Shown here one piece after another: positions 7,273 to 16,206 of a DNA stretch of 64,000 nt. The notes beneath the pieces were generated by a model that was given only the letters and a program-made list of their open reading frames with translations, was not told the origin of the DNA and did not search any database. This stretch comes from Hominimerdicola alba 8 (GTDB taxonomy: Bacteria; Bacillota; Clostridia; Oscillospirales; Ruminococcaceae). Made by a program: the position numbers and the translations under genes. Each line of letters begins with the position of its first letter. Position 1 is the stretch's first letter. Where the stretch lies: assembly GCF_000178155.2 (NCBI RefSeq), contig NZ_ADKM02000134.1, positions 62,001-126,000 on the forward strand, in the 5' to 3' direction.

Positions 7273-9027
7273 TCATTCGCCGCCCGATGTTTCGGCATCG
7301 GTGGGCAGTTCGTCGGTCGGTTCTTCTTCGGTAAGCAAAGCATCGGGAGAATAGCGAGGTGCGGGTTCAAGGCGGCGCTTGCCCTTTACCTGTGCGGATA
7401 TCAGCGAGATATCTGTTACATTTACACTGCCATCGCCGTTTACATCGGCGCGCAGCTGTTTTTCGGCGGAGAGCGGCTTGACTGTTTTCACATGGGCGGC
7501 TGCAAGGGACACATCTGTGACATTTATCGCGCCATCGCGGTTGATGTCGCCAAAAATGCCGCTGACCTTCTGCATGACTCCGCTGACTGTGAAAGTGGTC
7601 ACCGAGTTGGGGGCAAGTTCTGTTGAAAAGCCTGTTTTATAGAGTTTCGGAGTGCTTTCAAGCATCTGCCAGTGTTCGCCGCTGTCAAGTCCGCCTGAGG
7701 TGCGCACAGCCGCTACCTCGCCCGAACTGAGGATATCAAAGCCATCAAACGTAAATTTCACAGGCTTTTCTTCGGCGGTGCAGTTGAGCGCCACTATGTT
7801 GAGCGTACCTGTGCGCAGGTCGTAGGCGGCTATGGTGTCGTCGTTGACTTTGATGAATGTCTGTCCTGCGCGGAGATATCGGCTGAACTGACCGTAGGCG
7901 TAGTAGCGCTGTGTCAGTGTCAGCCCTGAATTATCGGACTTTTCGTGTACCAGTCCAAGACTGCTGCCGCTATCGGTGACTGCCTGATACATGACCCATG
8001 CGGAGGCTTCTGCGCGGGTGAGGTCAGCTATCATCTGTCTGCCAAGACCGAGTGCCGATGACATTTCGCCGGCATTTTCACCCGCTGTGTAAAGACCGTC
8101 AGCTTCGGTGATGCGAACGGGAGTTTCGTCTGCTGCCGAGATAAGCTGTTCTGCCGAAGCGGTATCTGTGCTGTGGATATTCACCTTATTAACGGTTTGC
8201 CGCGCTTTTGCATCAAGTGCGTTAAGACCTGCGGCTGCGGCGGACATGTCTGCTTCGTCAGCGGCAGATATCTGCACTGTGCCAAGTCCCTTGCTGTTGA
8301 GGGCTGTACGCAGTGAAAGTATCAGCTTTGACTGCGCTTTTCCCTGTGAGATATGGCAGCCCTCCTGCAACTCGCTGTCTGCTTTCCAGTGGAGCGATGA
8401 CGGTTCGTACATGGGCGCGATACTGTTTACATTCACGCCCGATGTTTTCAGTTTTGCCGCGATACCTGCAAGGTAGGTGGCGTAGTTGTCATAGCAGTCG
8501 TTTCTGATATTATCGCTGCCTGAGTAGACTGCACCTGCGGTACAGCCGCTTACGGTCATGAAATATGGCGGCGAAAATGAATATAGTTCCACCTTTGCAG
8601 AACTTCCCGCAGCTTCGGCAGACTTTTTCAGTGCATTTATCTGCGAGGTATCGCGGGCGGTGAGCGTGTAGCTGAGTTTTTCGGCATCAAGCAGATCTGC
8701 GTTCCACCATGATGGTATCACTGTGTCATTGTCGGTAAAATGGTTGTGTTCCGGCGAATCGCCGCCGCCGACATTATAGCGGATAATGTTCATTTTCAGA
8801 CCGTCATCACCGTAGAGAAGGTCTGCCGCCTGACGGCAGATATCGTTTTTTCTGCCGAGCCTTTCGCCCCATCGATAGAGGTCAGTGCCCCAGCCCTCAC
8901 AGACCGCGAAGCTGTTTTCGGCTGAAACGGTTATGACCTCCCGTTCTGCCGCGCCTGCTGACAGCGGAAGCTGTTCGGTCAGCAGCAGGGCGGTCAGCAT
9001 TACGGATATCAGTTTTTTTGCTATCAT
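7273..9027 (-). CDS. Secreted GH30 glycoside hydrolase with C-terminal dockerin
   Basis: 584 residues from the ATG at 9027 (GGAAAGG 6 nt upstream; an in-frame TTG at 9042 is less likely). A signal peptide to about residue 27 is followed by a GH30 (beta/alpha)8 barrel: CEGWGTDLYRWG, MNIIRYNVGGGDSPEHNHF and SPPYFMTVSG. These resemble the endo-beta-1,6-galactanase-like subfamily. The probable acid/base is Glu in APMYEPSSLHW, where the usual NEP reads YEP; the nucleophile is probably Glu in RITEADG. A beta-sandwich follows (~390-490). The type I dockerin (~495-553) has loops DINRDGAINVTD and DVNGDGSVNVTD, then a 30-residue acidic tail. It probably acts on plant or arabinogalactan side chains. Confidence 0.85.
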   Translation of the reverse strand: MIAKKLISVMLTALLLTEQLPLSAGAAEREVITVSAENSFAVCEGWGTDLYRWGERLGRKNDICRQAADLLYGDDGLKMNIIRYNVGGGDSPEHNHFTDNDTVIPSWWNADLLDAEKLSYTLTARDTSQINALKKSAEAAGSSAKVELYSFSPPYFMTVSGCTAGAVYSGSDNIRNDCYDNYATYLAGIAAKLKTSGVNVNSIAPMYEPSSLHWKADSELQEGCHISQGKAQSKLILSLRTALNSKGLGTVQISAADEADMSAAAAGLNALDAKARQTVNKVNIHSTDTASAEQLISAADETPVRITEADGLYTAGENAGEMSSALGLGRQMIADLTRAEASAWVMYQAVTDSGSSLGLVHEKSDNSGLTLTQRYYAYGQFSRYLRAGQTFIKVNDDTIAAYDLRTGTLNIVALNCTAEEKPVKFTFDGFDILSSGEVAAVRTSGGLDSGEHWQMLESTPKLYKTGFSTELAPNSVTTFTVSGVMQKVSGIFGDINRDGAINVTDVSLAAAHVKTVKPLSAEKQLRADVNGDGSVNVTDISLISAQVKGKRRLEPAPRYSPDALLTEEEPTDELPTDAETSGGE

Positions 9028-9041
9028 TTTATACCTTTCCA

Positions 9042-9074
9042 AAAAAACAACTGCCTTATCATGCGATAAGGCAG
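9042..9074 (-). terminator. Terminator of the coiled-coil/CAP-like gene
   Basis: Hairpin CTGCCTTATC-ATGC-GATAAGGCAG at 9051-9074, followed on the minus strand by a run of T (complement of 9042-9049). It sits between the CAP-like gene and the start of the GH30 gene. Confidence 0.85.
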
Positions 9075-9082
9075 CGTGTATT

Positions 9083-10363
9083 TTAATTGAATGCCTGTAG
9101 AGCCTTAAGTCTTTCGTCGTAAACGGTCTTTGCTGAGCCGTATGCGGCAGATGCTGTCTTAAGTTCGTTCTCCTTATCGCTGACGGTCTGCTTTGCGCCG
9201 TTGAGAGCGTTCTCGGCGTTTTTGTAAGCCTCTTCCTCAGCGGTTATGCTCTTGCCCTTGATGGTGTTGTTGTAGTACTCGTTGAATTTATCGGCAAACT
9301 CTGAAACGCTCACCGTTTCACCGGGACCTTGCTCTTCTGTGGCGAAGAGGATATTGTGTACGTTATTGTTCTTATTGCTGAAAGCGAAGCCCATTGCGAC
9401 AGCGTCATCTTTCATAAGTCTGTTGAAGTCATCGCCGCCGTTCTCTTTCTGCTCGTTGTACCAGGCGTCAAACGGGTCTTCATAGCCGAATGCGAGGTCT
9501 TCTTCAAGACCTGTGTTATTGGCACTCTGACCATTGTTTGAAGCCACGTCGTTATTGAGCACTGCCAGTGCCATCAGTCTGTAGCTTACCCTGAGTTCGG
9601 ATCTGCCCTCATCAGCCCTCAGCTGATTTGCCTTGTTCAGAAAATCTATGCTGCGCTTGACATTTTCTATCGAAGCGGCATCCTTTGCGTTGCCTGTTTC
9701 GACAGCGGAAGAATACTCGGATGCGTTGAAAGCGTTCATGCCATCGCCGTTTCCGATACTTTCATAGAAGCCGTAAAGACCGCGCTTATAGTTCTCGTTC
9801 TGGTTTGCATCATAGCCGCGCTTTACTTCTTCAAGTTTAGCCTTTGCAGCTTCAAACTCGCTCTGGAGCCTGTCCCTGTTGCCTTTTGCCTCATCGAGAG
9901 CCGCCTGTGCGCCGTCCAGCCTTGCAGATGTTTCATTCAGCTTTGCTTCGGCAGATGCCAATGCTTCCTGTGCTTTCTGCTTTTTGTTTTCTGCTGTATC
10001 AGCTTTGGAAGAAGCGGTGGTGGTTGCGGCTGTGGTCGTTTCGGTCTTGCGGCGGTTGTCCAGCTTTTCGGTGGACTGTGTAACAACAGGCGCATTTTCG
10101 TCGATCTCAGGTGCTTCGGAAGCATCACCGCCGAGAGTTGTCAGCAGGTCATCATCGGTGGCGAGCAGAGCTTCGCTTTCAGACGAACTGTCAACTACCC
10201 TTGCATCAGCTGCATGCGCTCCGCTTTTTTCGGAACGGCTGACCATTGTGGGATCCTGCTTCATACTGTACTTTACTACGACGCTGGTGAACAAAGCGAC
10301 CAGAACCACTGCAAGCCCTATCCCCAGCTTGATGTTATTATTTGCCACATGTTCATTTTCCAT
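9083..10363 (-). CDS. Membrane-anchored coiled-coil protein with CAP/SCP-like domain
   Basis: 426 residues. A single N-terminal membrane anchor (~11-31) is followed by an acidic, low-complexity stretch and a Thr/Ala linker (~105-120). Next comes a long coiled coil (~125-185, NKKQKAQEALASAEAKLNE). A globular domain (~190-360) carries features of the CAP/SCP superfamily: NKANQLRADEGRSELRVS and LAFGYEDPFDAWYNEQKE, with a VHNILFA strand near its end. A second coiled-coil segment closes the protein (~375-425). Some usual CAP His/Glu residues are not evident, so the domain call is moderate. It is probably exposed on the outer face of the membrane; function unknown. Confidence 0.7.
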   Translation of the reverse strand: MENEHVANNNIKLGIGLAVVLVALFTSVVVKYSMKQDPTMVSRSEKSGAHAADARVVDSSSESEALLATDDDLLTTLGGDASEAPEIDENAPVVTQSTEKLDNRRKTETTTAATTTASSKADTAENKKQKAQEALASAEAKLNETSARLDGAQAALDEAKGNRDRLQSEFEAAKAKLEEVKRGYDANQNENYKRGLYGFYESIGNGDGMNAFNASEYSSAVETGNAKDAASIENVKRSIDFLNKANQLRADEGRSELRVSYRLMALAVLNNDVASNNGQSANNTGLEEDLAFGYEDPFDAWYNEQKENGGDDFNRLMKDDAVAMGFAFSNKNNNVHNILFATEEQGPGETVSVSEFADKFNEYYNNTIKGKSITAEEEAYKNAENALNGAKQTVSDKENELKTASAAYGSAKTVYDERLKALQAFN

Positions 10364-10632
10364 ATGTTGATCTTAACCTCATTCTTTCTCGTCTGTGTAT
10401 AAACACTTATATATCTACCTTTGATATTATAGCACAAAATCTCAAACTTTTTTAAAACAAACTATTACGTGAAAATGAACGTAAACCTTTTCGGTGTTAG
10501 ATTTTTTACCTCGTATTCACGGTGTTGCTATCTATTATGCACAAATTAGAATTAATTTGATTAAGTTAACTGTAGAAAGATGCAAAAATTAGGTTGAAAA
10601 AATTAGTTTATGATAAGGTAACAAAATGTAAC
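10364..10632. other. AT-rich intergenic region between the CAP-like and GH5 genes
   Basis: No ORF or RNA gene is recognised here. On the minus strand a TATAAT (complement of 10426-10431) lies about 65 bp upstream of the CAP-like start codon and is a plausible -10, but no good -35 is found at 17 bp. The rest is A/T-rich with no repeat shared with other parts of the window. Confidence 0.5.
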
Positions 10633-10666
10633 AAGACCCCATCTGCATATCGGCAGACGGGGTCTT
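10633..10666 (-). terminator. Terminator-like hairpin after the GH5 gene
   Basis: Stem AAGACCCC-TCTGC paired with GCAGA-GGGGTCTT just past the GH5 stop codon. The T tract on the minus strand is weak (GTTACATTTTGTT), so it may be a pause or RNA-stabilising hairpin rather than a fully efficient terminator. Confidence 0.65.
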
Positions 10667-10673
10667 GGTCATC

Positions 10674-12704
10674 TTATTCAGCGTCTTTCAGATATTTGCT
10701 CTCAGCAGTGAAGGTGACTTTCAGTTCACTTTCGGCTGTGAGTTTGGTGCGGTCGATGGCAGGGTCGCTCTTGGTATTGCCGTAGTCGTTGTATATCTCG
10801 ATACGGTAGTTGTTTTTGCCCTCGATATCGCCTTTCTGGAGTTTTGTCTGGTCAACTGCCAGTTCGGTGCCGTCAACGAATACCTTTACATTGGTTATCT
10901 TGAGGTCTTTCAGCTTGTCGGCACAGTCGATGAGGTCTACCACGAAAACAGCCGCACTCTCGATCTTCATGCCGTCAGCCGCAAAGGTATTATAGACGAG
11001 TGTGTTCTCACCGTTTACCACATCGGTCTGAACAGCGCCCTCGCCCGGTGTGAAAGTGGTCTGTGGTTCCCAGTTGCCGTCGGCAAAACCCAGGACAGCA
11101 ACAGCATCTATCTTTTCAGCGGGGGCATCGGGGTCATCAGGTTCTTCCTTATAAGGTGTAACGTGGGGAACTTCATAGTCCTCCTCAGCGTTGATCGCTC
11201 TCAGCATTCCCTCGATGATGGTGGGGTAATCCACCTTGCCTGTTTTGCGGTCAAACAGTCGGCAGCCGCCCTTGCCCTTAGCACCGTTATCCCAGTATAC
11301 GGGAATAGCGCCGTTCTGCTTGGCATACTTGACAACGTTCTCGCACCACTGTCTTCTGAACTCGGTGTTGTCGGGATCGGCGTAGGTCTTATCGGTGGGG
11401 CTGAACTCACCGATTATGACGGGGTAGCCCTCATCGGTGAACTTTTTCAGCTTTGCCATCTGTCGCTTAAGACCGCTCAGCGTGCCTGTGGTATCCAGCT
11501 TTGCCCTGTTGGTGAAATCTGCGCCCCACTGGGTATATCTGGTGCTTTCGTTCAATGCGAAGTTGTATGGGTCATAATAGTGGACAGATATAGCTATCCT
11601 GTTTGAAGGTGCAGTGCAGAGTTTGTCGGTCGGTATCTCAAAACCGTAGTCACCGACAGTGTAATCGATGTTGGTGTTCCAGCCCGGTACGAGCAGCCAT
11701 CTTTCGGTGTTCTCGCCGCCCGCGCTTCTGACAGCGTCAACAAAGGTCTGGTTGAACTTGTTGATGTTCTGATAGGATTCGAGGTCGGGGTCGCCCCAGT
11801 TGGCTTCGGTGCTCTCATCGGTGGTGAAATTCTTGTAAGCGACATCACGCTTGCGTGCGAATTCCTCATTCATCGACTCGAAAATGACATGTTCATCATA
11901 ATCTTTGAACATCTCAGCTATCTGAGTCCAAACAGCGGCGTACTTAGCCCTTATCTCAGCCTGCTGTTCTTCGGGGGCATCGCAGTACAGCCAGCCGCCT
12001 GCGATCGTGTGGTAGCCGTCACTGTGCATGTTGACGATGACATAGAGGTCTTCTGCCACCATGTAGTCAACGGACTCCTTGACCTGCGCGAGCCATTCTT
12101 CGTTTATCTTGTAATCGGGTCCCTCACCGATATTGTCGAGCCAGCCCACAGGCATTCTGACAGAGGAGAAACCGAGCGTTTTGATGGTCTTTGCAAGGTC
12201 TGCATTCATGGGGATATTGCCCCATGCGGTCGGGTCGGGTGTCATTTCGTAAACAGATTCTCCGTTTGCGTACTTAGCGGGTTGACCGTCAACATCTATC
12301 AGCGGCTTGCCAGTGGACTTTACAGCCTCGTAGGTGTTGCCGAGATTCCAGCCAAGACCCATAGCCTTAGTGAAAGCAGCCTGACCAAAGTCATCAGCGG
12401 ACGGTTCATTTTTTTCGGGCAGCGGTTTAACGCCCTTGACATGGGCTGCCAGCAGCGAAACATCGGTGACATTTATTTTGCCGTCGCCGTTTACATCGGC
12501 AGCGGATTTTTTATCTTCCGATAAAGACTTAATGTTCTTTACGTGGGCAGAAAGCAATGAAACATCGGTGACATTTACTTTGTTATCGCCGTTCAGGTCG
12601 CCTTGTAAAGAACCCTCTGCACTTACAGAAAACATGCTGAATGCCTGACATGACATAGCGCACACCGCAGCAAGGGCGGTCAGCTTTTTGATAGCATTTT
12701 TCAT
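10674..12704 (-). CDS. Secreted GH5 cellulase with N-terminal dockerin and C-terminal binding module
   Basis: 676 residues from the ATG at 12704 (AGGAGAG upstream). A signal peptide (~1-29) is followed by an unusual N-terminal type I dockerin (~33-93; loops DLNGDNKVNVTD and DVNGDGKINVTD). The GH5 barrel (~105-500) shows MGLGWNLGNTYEA, SVRMPVGW, VIVNMHSDGYH, the acid/base Glu in FESMNEEFARK and the nucleophile Glu in VIIGEFSPT. It probably cleaves beta-1,4-glucan internally. After a Pro/Asp/Glu linker, a ~130-residue beta-rich domain (~540-675, FADGNWEPQTTF) is probably a carbohydrate-binding module; I do not assign a CBM family. It is transcribed from its own promoter. Confidence 0.9.
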   Translation of the reverse strand: MKNAIKKLTALAAVCAMSCQAFSMFSVSAEGSLQGDLNGDNKVNVTDVSLLSAHVKNIKSLSEDKKSAADVNGDGKINVTDVSLLAAHVKGVKPLPEKNEPSADDFGQAAFTKAMGLGWNLGNTYEAVKSTGKPLIDVDGQPAKYANGESVYEMTPDPTAWGNIPMNADLAKTIKTLGFSSVRMPVGWLDNIGEGPDYKINEEWLAQVKESVDYMVAEDLYVIVNMHSDGYHTIAGGWLYCDAPEEQQAEIRAKYAAVWTQIAEMFKDYDEHVIFESMNEEFARKRDVAYKNFTTDESTEANWGDPDLESYQNINKFNQTFVDAVRSAGGENTERWLLVPGWNTNIDYTVGDYGFEIPTDKLCTAPSNRIAISVHYYDPYNFALNESTRYTQWGADFTNRAKLDTTGTLSGLKRQMAKLKKFTDEGYPVIIGEFSPTDKTYADPDNTEFRRQWCENVVKYAKQNGAIPVYWDNGAKGKGGCRLFDRKTGKVDYPTIIEGMLRAINAEEDYEVPHVTPYKEEPDDPDAPAEKIDAVAVLGFADGNWEPQTTFTPGEGAVQTDVVNGENTLVYNTFAADGMKIESAAVFVVDLIDCADKLKDLKITNVKVFVDGTELAVDQTKLQKGDIEGKNNYRIEIYNDYGNTKSDPAIDRTKLTAESELKVTFTAESKYLKDAE

Positions 12705-12783
12705 TTTTCTCTCTCCTATCATAAAATGTTAAAATATTAAACGTCAGCCACGACACACAGCCGCGACCCTTCCAAACGATTAC

Positions 12784-12812
12784 ATTATACCATACTTTTT
12801 GCCTAAATGCAA
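12784..12812 (-). promoter_or_regulatory. Promoter of the GH5-dockerin gene
   Basis: On the minus strand, TTGCAT and TATAAT are separated by exactly 17 bp, about 80 bp upstream of the start codon. Confidence 0.75.
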
Positions 12813-12832
12813 GAGAGTAAAGTCGATTATTT

Positions 12833-12861
12833 TTGTAAAATTTATGCGCTGTGAGTAAAAT
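12833..12861 (+). promoter_or_regulatory. Promoter of the S11-like gene
   Basis: TTGTAA and TAAAAT with a 17-bp spacer, 87 bp upstream of the start codon. It is back-to-back with the GH5 promoter on the other strand. Confidence 0.55.
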
Positions 12862-12947
12862 ATGAAACTGTCTTTTATGTGTGATGGCAGATGTCAGTCA
12901 TTAAAGCGGCATGTCCGCCATATCATTATAAAAAAGGAGGAAACGCT

Positions 12948-14111
12948 ATGGAGATACGAAAAAAGCTGACGATAATGTTTATTTGCCTGACAGTGCTGTG
13001 CGGGCTGCTGCCGGATCGTGTATGTGCGGAAACTGTTCCGGTGGAGGATCTGCTTGCTTCCATGCCCGCAGATGAGATAATAGCGGTCGAGTGCAGCACA
13101 GGAAAGGTGCTGATGGAGAAAAACTCCGATATAACGGCTGAGGTATCACATCTTGCAAAACTGATGCTGGTGCTGCTGACAGCTGAGAAGATAGAGAACG
13201 GCGAACTGTCTTTGGACGATGTGGTCACTGCATCGGCAAATGCCAATTCACAGCCTGCACCGCAGATATGGCTCGACAAGAACGAGAAGATAACTGTCGA
13301 TGAACTTCTCAAGTCCATAACCGTCAGCAACGCGAATGATGGTGCTGTAGCGCTGGCAGAACACATCTTCGGGACTTCTGAGAGTGCTGTGGCTGAGATG
13401 AACCGAAAAGCAGAACTGCTTGACATGCGTTCGACCACATATGCAGATGTCTGCGGGATAGATGAACACACTCTCTCAGATGCGGCAGATACGGCTGTTT
13501 TGGCATCTGAACTTGTAAAGCATGAGATGTTGATACCATATTTTACATCGTGGCTGGAATATGTACGTGACGGTAAAGCTGAACTTGTGAACCTGAACCG
13601 TCCGGTGCGCAGCTACAAGGGTATCACGGGCATGAAAGCGTGCAGCACATCGGCAGCGGGGGAGTGTGCGGTCGTAACGGCACAGCGCAGCGGCATGGAT
13701 ATCGCGGTGGTGATAATAGGCGGCGATAAGCGGGAAAATGTCGATGATATGTCAAAAAAACTCCTTGATATGTGCTTTGAAAGCTACTCGCTGTATTCCC
13801 CCGAACCGACTGCCGAAATGCTGAAAAAGATACCCGTCAACGGCGGTGAACAGAAAAAAGTGGCTGTCACTTTCGGTGAACTGCCCGATGCTGTCATACC
13901 AAAAGGGTCTTCATCGGGGTTCGAGATGAAGTTTGAAAAGGAAGAACAGCTGACTGCACCTGTAAGGAAAGGTCAGGTCTGCGGGCGGCTGACCTGCATG
14001 ATGGGCGGTCAGGAGATGTACTCGGCAGAACTGGTAGCGGCAAAAGATGTCAAGAAGATCAGCTTTGCATTTAATTTGAAACAGTTGTTGATTAATCTGC
14101 TTAAATTTTAA
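12948..14111 (+). CDS. Degenerate D-Ala-D-Ala carboxypeptidase (peptidase S11) homologue
   Basis: 387 residues from the ATG at 12948, which has a perfect AAAGGAGG site. The signal peptide ends near VCAET. The fold follows S11 penicillin-binding proteins (DacA/DacF type), including the C-terminal beta domain and an amphipathic tail (~375-387) suited to membrane binding. All three active-site motifs are altered. SxxK reads S67-HLA-K71, with His at the usual Ser position. SxN reads SNAN. KTG reads KAC in GMKACSTSAAG. It is therefore probably not an active carboxypeptidase and may bind peptidoglycan or regulate other enzymes. The intact frame and strong ribosome site argue it is still expressed. 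Confidence 0.8.
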   Translation: MEIRKKLTIMFICLTVLCGLLPDRVCAETVPVEDLLASMPADEIIAVECSTGKVLMEKNSDITAEVSHLAKLMLVLLTAEKIENGELSLDDVVTASANANSQPAPQIWLDKNEKITVDELLKSITVSNANDGAVALAEHIFGTSESAVAEMNRKAELLDMRSTTYADVCGIDEHTLSDAADTAVLASELVKHEMLIPYFTSWLEYVRDGKAELVNLNRPVRSYKGITGMKACSTSAAGECAVVTAQRSGMDIAVVIIGGDKRENVDDMSKKLLDMCFESYSLYSPEPTAEMLKKIPVNGGEQKKVAVTFGELPDAVIPKGSSSGFEMKFEKEEQLTAPVRKGQVCGRLTCMMGGQEMYSAELVAAKDVKKISFAFNLKQLLINLLKF

Positions 14112-14161
14112 GGCGGGTTTTGTACTGATTGTACAAAAGTGACAAGTCTTAGTGAAATTGC

Positions 14162-14190
14162 TTGCAAAGTTTAGAAAAATATTGTATAAT
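14162..14190 (+). promoter_or_regulatory. Promoter of pgi
   Basis: TTGCAA and TATAAT with a 17-bp spacer, 35 bp upstream of the pgi start codon. Confidence 0.8.
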
Positions 14191-14225
14191 AAACAAAAGT
14201 AAATTACAAGAAAGGCTGATCTGAA

Positions 14226-15557
14226 ATGTCACTTACTTTGAGAACAAAATATCTTGAGGGCTTTGTCGCTGACCATGAGTTCGATGCTATCGCTCCTGCT
14301 GTCACCGCTGCCCACAATACCCTTGCTGCCAAGAACGGCCCCGGCAACGATTTTCTGGGCTGGGTCGAGCTTCCTACCGATTATGACAAGGAAGAATTCG
14401 CAAGGATAAAGGCTGCTGCCGAGAAGATAAAGGCTAAGGCTGATGTGCTGATAGTTATCGGTATAGGCGGTTCATATCTGGGCGCGAGAGCGGCTATAGA
14501 ACTGCTGAAGTCGCCATTCTACAACAACCTGAAAAAGGATACCCCTGATATCTACTTTGTCGGCAACAACATAAGCGCTACCTACCTCAACGAGGTGCTG
14601 AGCATCTGTGAGGGCAGAGATATATGTGTAAACGTTATCTCCAAGTCGGGTACTACCACCGAGCCTGCACTTGCATTCAGAGTTTTCAAGAAGCTGCTGG
14701 AAGACAAGTACGGCAAGGACGAGGCTAAGGAGAGAATATTCGCTACTACAGACAAGGCTAAGGGTACTCTTAAAGAACTGTCTGACGAAATGGGCTACGA
14801 AACATTCGTTGTGCCTGATGATGTCGGCGGAAGATTTTCTGTACTGACCGCTGTTGGTCTGCTGCCTATAGCTGTTGCAGGCTGCGATATCGACGCATTG
14901 ATGCAGGGCGCAAGAAACGCTCAGAAGAAGTATGCGAACGATGACGGCAACGACTGCTACAAGTACGCTGCTGCAAGAAATATCCTTTACAGAAAGGGTA
15001 AGAAGGTCGAGATGCTGGTTTCCTACGACCCCGCATTCACACTGATGGGCGAGTGGTACAAGCAGCTGTTCGGCGAGAGCGAAGGCAAGGACGGCAAGGG
15101 TATTTTCCCATCTGCTGCTACTTTCTCCACAGACCTGCACTCGCTGGGTCAGTTCATTCAGGACGGTTCGGACATAATGTTTGAAACTGTTGTGAACATA
15201 AAGACCCCGAAGCAGGACTTCTTCATTGAGGAAGATGCTGAGAACAGAGATGGTCTGAACTTCCTGTCAAACCAGAATATGTCTGTTGTAAACAGCAAGG
15301 CATTCGAGGGCACTATACTCGCTCACACTGAGGGCGGCGTGCCTAACCTTGTTATCGACATGGACAAGATAGACGAGGAAAACCTGGGCGAACTGATATA
15401 CTTCTTCGAGAAGGCATGCGCTATTTCGGGCTATATGCTGGGTGTTAACCCGTTCAATCAGCCGGGCGTTGAAAGCTACAAGAAGAACATGTTCGCACTG
15501 CTGGGCAAACCGGGCTATGAGGATCAGAAGGCTGCGCTGGAAGCAAGGCTTGGCTGA
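14226..15557 (+). CDS. pgi: Glucose-6-phosphate isomerase
   Basis: 443 residues, the usual length of the short Firmicute Pgi. It interconverts glucose 6-phosphate and fructose 6-phosphate in glycolysis. Sugar-phosphate binding motifs are clear: [18 protein letters not shown] (~78-95) and [16 protein letters not shown] (~138-153), then [10 protein letters not shown] and [17 protein letters not shown] near the C-terminus. It has its own consensus promoter and an AAGAAAGG ribosome site, and its codon use looks like a highly expressed gene. It appears monocistronic or followed by the small P-loop gene. Confidence 0.97.
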   Translation: MSLTLRTKYLEGFVADHEFDAIAPAVTAAHNTLAAKNGPGNDFLGWVELPTDYDKEEFARIKAAAEKIKAKADVLIVIGIGGSYLGARAAIELLKSPFYNNLKKDTPDIYFVGNNISATYLNEVLSICEGRDICVNVISKSGTTTEPALAFRVFKKLLEDKYGKDEAKERIFATTDKAKGTLKELSDEMGYETFVVPDDVGGRFSVLTAVGLLPIAVAGCDIDALMQGARNAQKKYANDDGNDCYKYAAARNILYRKGKKVEMLVSYDPAFTLMGEWYKQLFGESEGKDGKGIFPSAATFSTDLHSLGQFIQDGSDIMFETVVNIKTPKQDFFIEEDAENRDGLNFLSNQNMSVVNSKAFEGTILAHTEGGVPNLVIDMDKIDEENLGELIYFFEKACAISGYMLGVNPFNQPGVESYKKNMFALLGKPGYEDQKAALEARLG

Positions 15558-15642
15558 TAGAAAAAAGGAATTATGCGGCTGACACCGCTTATGGCAGATG
15601 CCGCTTAAAATAAATGCTTTTAAAGCAGAATGGAGAGTTATT

Positions 15643-16047
15643 ATGATCAATTTAATTCCGGGCAAAAAGGGTACAGGCAAGACTAAGATACTTGTTGACT
15701 CCATTGTAAAGGCTGCCGAGAAGGCAACGGGCAACGTTGTCTGCATCGAGAGAGGCATGAAGCTCACTTACGATATTCCCCACAGTGTAAGACTGGTGGA
15801 TGCTGAGGACTATGCTATCAGCAATTATGAGAGATTTTATGGTTTTGTTGCAGGTCTGCTGGCAGGCAACCACGACATTCAGGAGATCTTTGTTGACGGT
15901 ATCCTGAAGATCGGCGGCAGAGATTATGATGAACTGGGCAGCATGCTGGAGTCCATAGCTGTACTGGCTAAGGATATCAACATCGTGTTCACCATATCGG
16001 CTGATGTTGAAGATCTGCCTGCAAAGGTAAGAGCTTTCATCAAGTAA
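15643..16047 (+). CDS. Small P-loop protein of unknown function
   Basis: 134 residues from the ATG at 15643, with GGAGAG upstream; the frame is open further upstream but without a ribosome site. The N-terminus is a Walker A loop, IPGKKGTGKTKILVDSI (~5-21). A Walker B-like strand EIFVDGILKIGGRD lies at ~87-100, and there is a late beta strand INIVFTISAD. Nothing indicates a partner or substrate. It lies 85 nt after pgi; the gap holds a possible weak hairpin of GCGGC/GCCGC halves. The inferred role is nucleotide binding only. Confidence 0.75.
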   Translation: MINLIPGKKGTGKTKILVDSIVKAAEKATGNVVCIERGMKLTYDIPHSVRLVDAEDYAISNYERFYGFVAGLLAGNHDIQEIFVDGILKIGGRDYDELGSMLESIAVLAKDINIVFTISADVEDLPAKVRAFIK

Positions 16048-16151
16048 TATTTTGAATTTTTCGGGTGTGCTGCTCCTGTCATAAGGCGGGGCGGCATTTC
16101 CCTGTAAAATGAAAATTTATTTTGAATTAACAAAAAAATTCAGAAAAACTA

Positions 16152-16180
16152 TTGACAAATCGCAGATTTCGGGTTATAAT
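16152..16180 (+). promoter_or_regulatory. Promoter of the yceD-rpmF transcript
   Basis: Perfect TTGACA and TATAAT hexamers with a 17-bp spacer, 27 bp before the start of the YceD-family gene. This fits the strong expression expected for a ribosomal protein operon. Confidence 0.88.
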
Positions 16181-16206
16181 GGAGTTTGTGATGTTTGAGG
16201 TGTACT

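Noticed and set aside
14118-14138. TTTTGTAC-TGATT-GTACAAAA palindrome before pgi as a terminator or operator
   Set aside because: The stem has few G-C pairs and no following T run; as an operator it would be single-copy with no supporting evidence.
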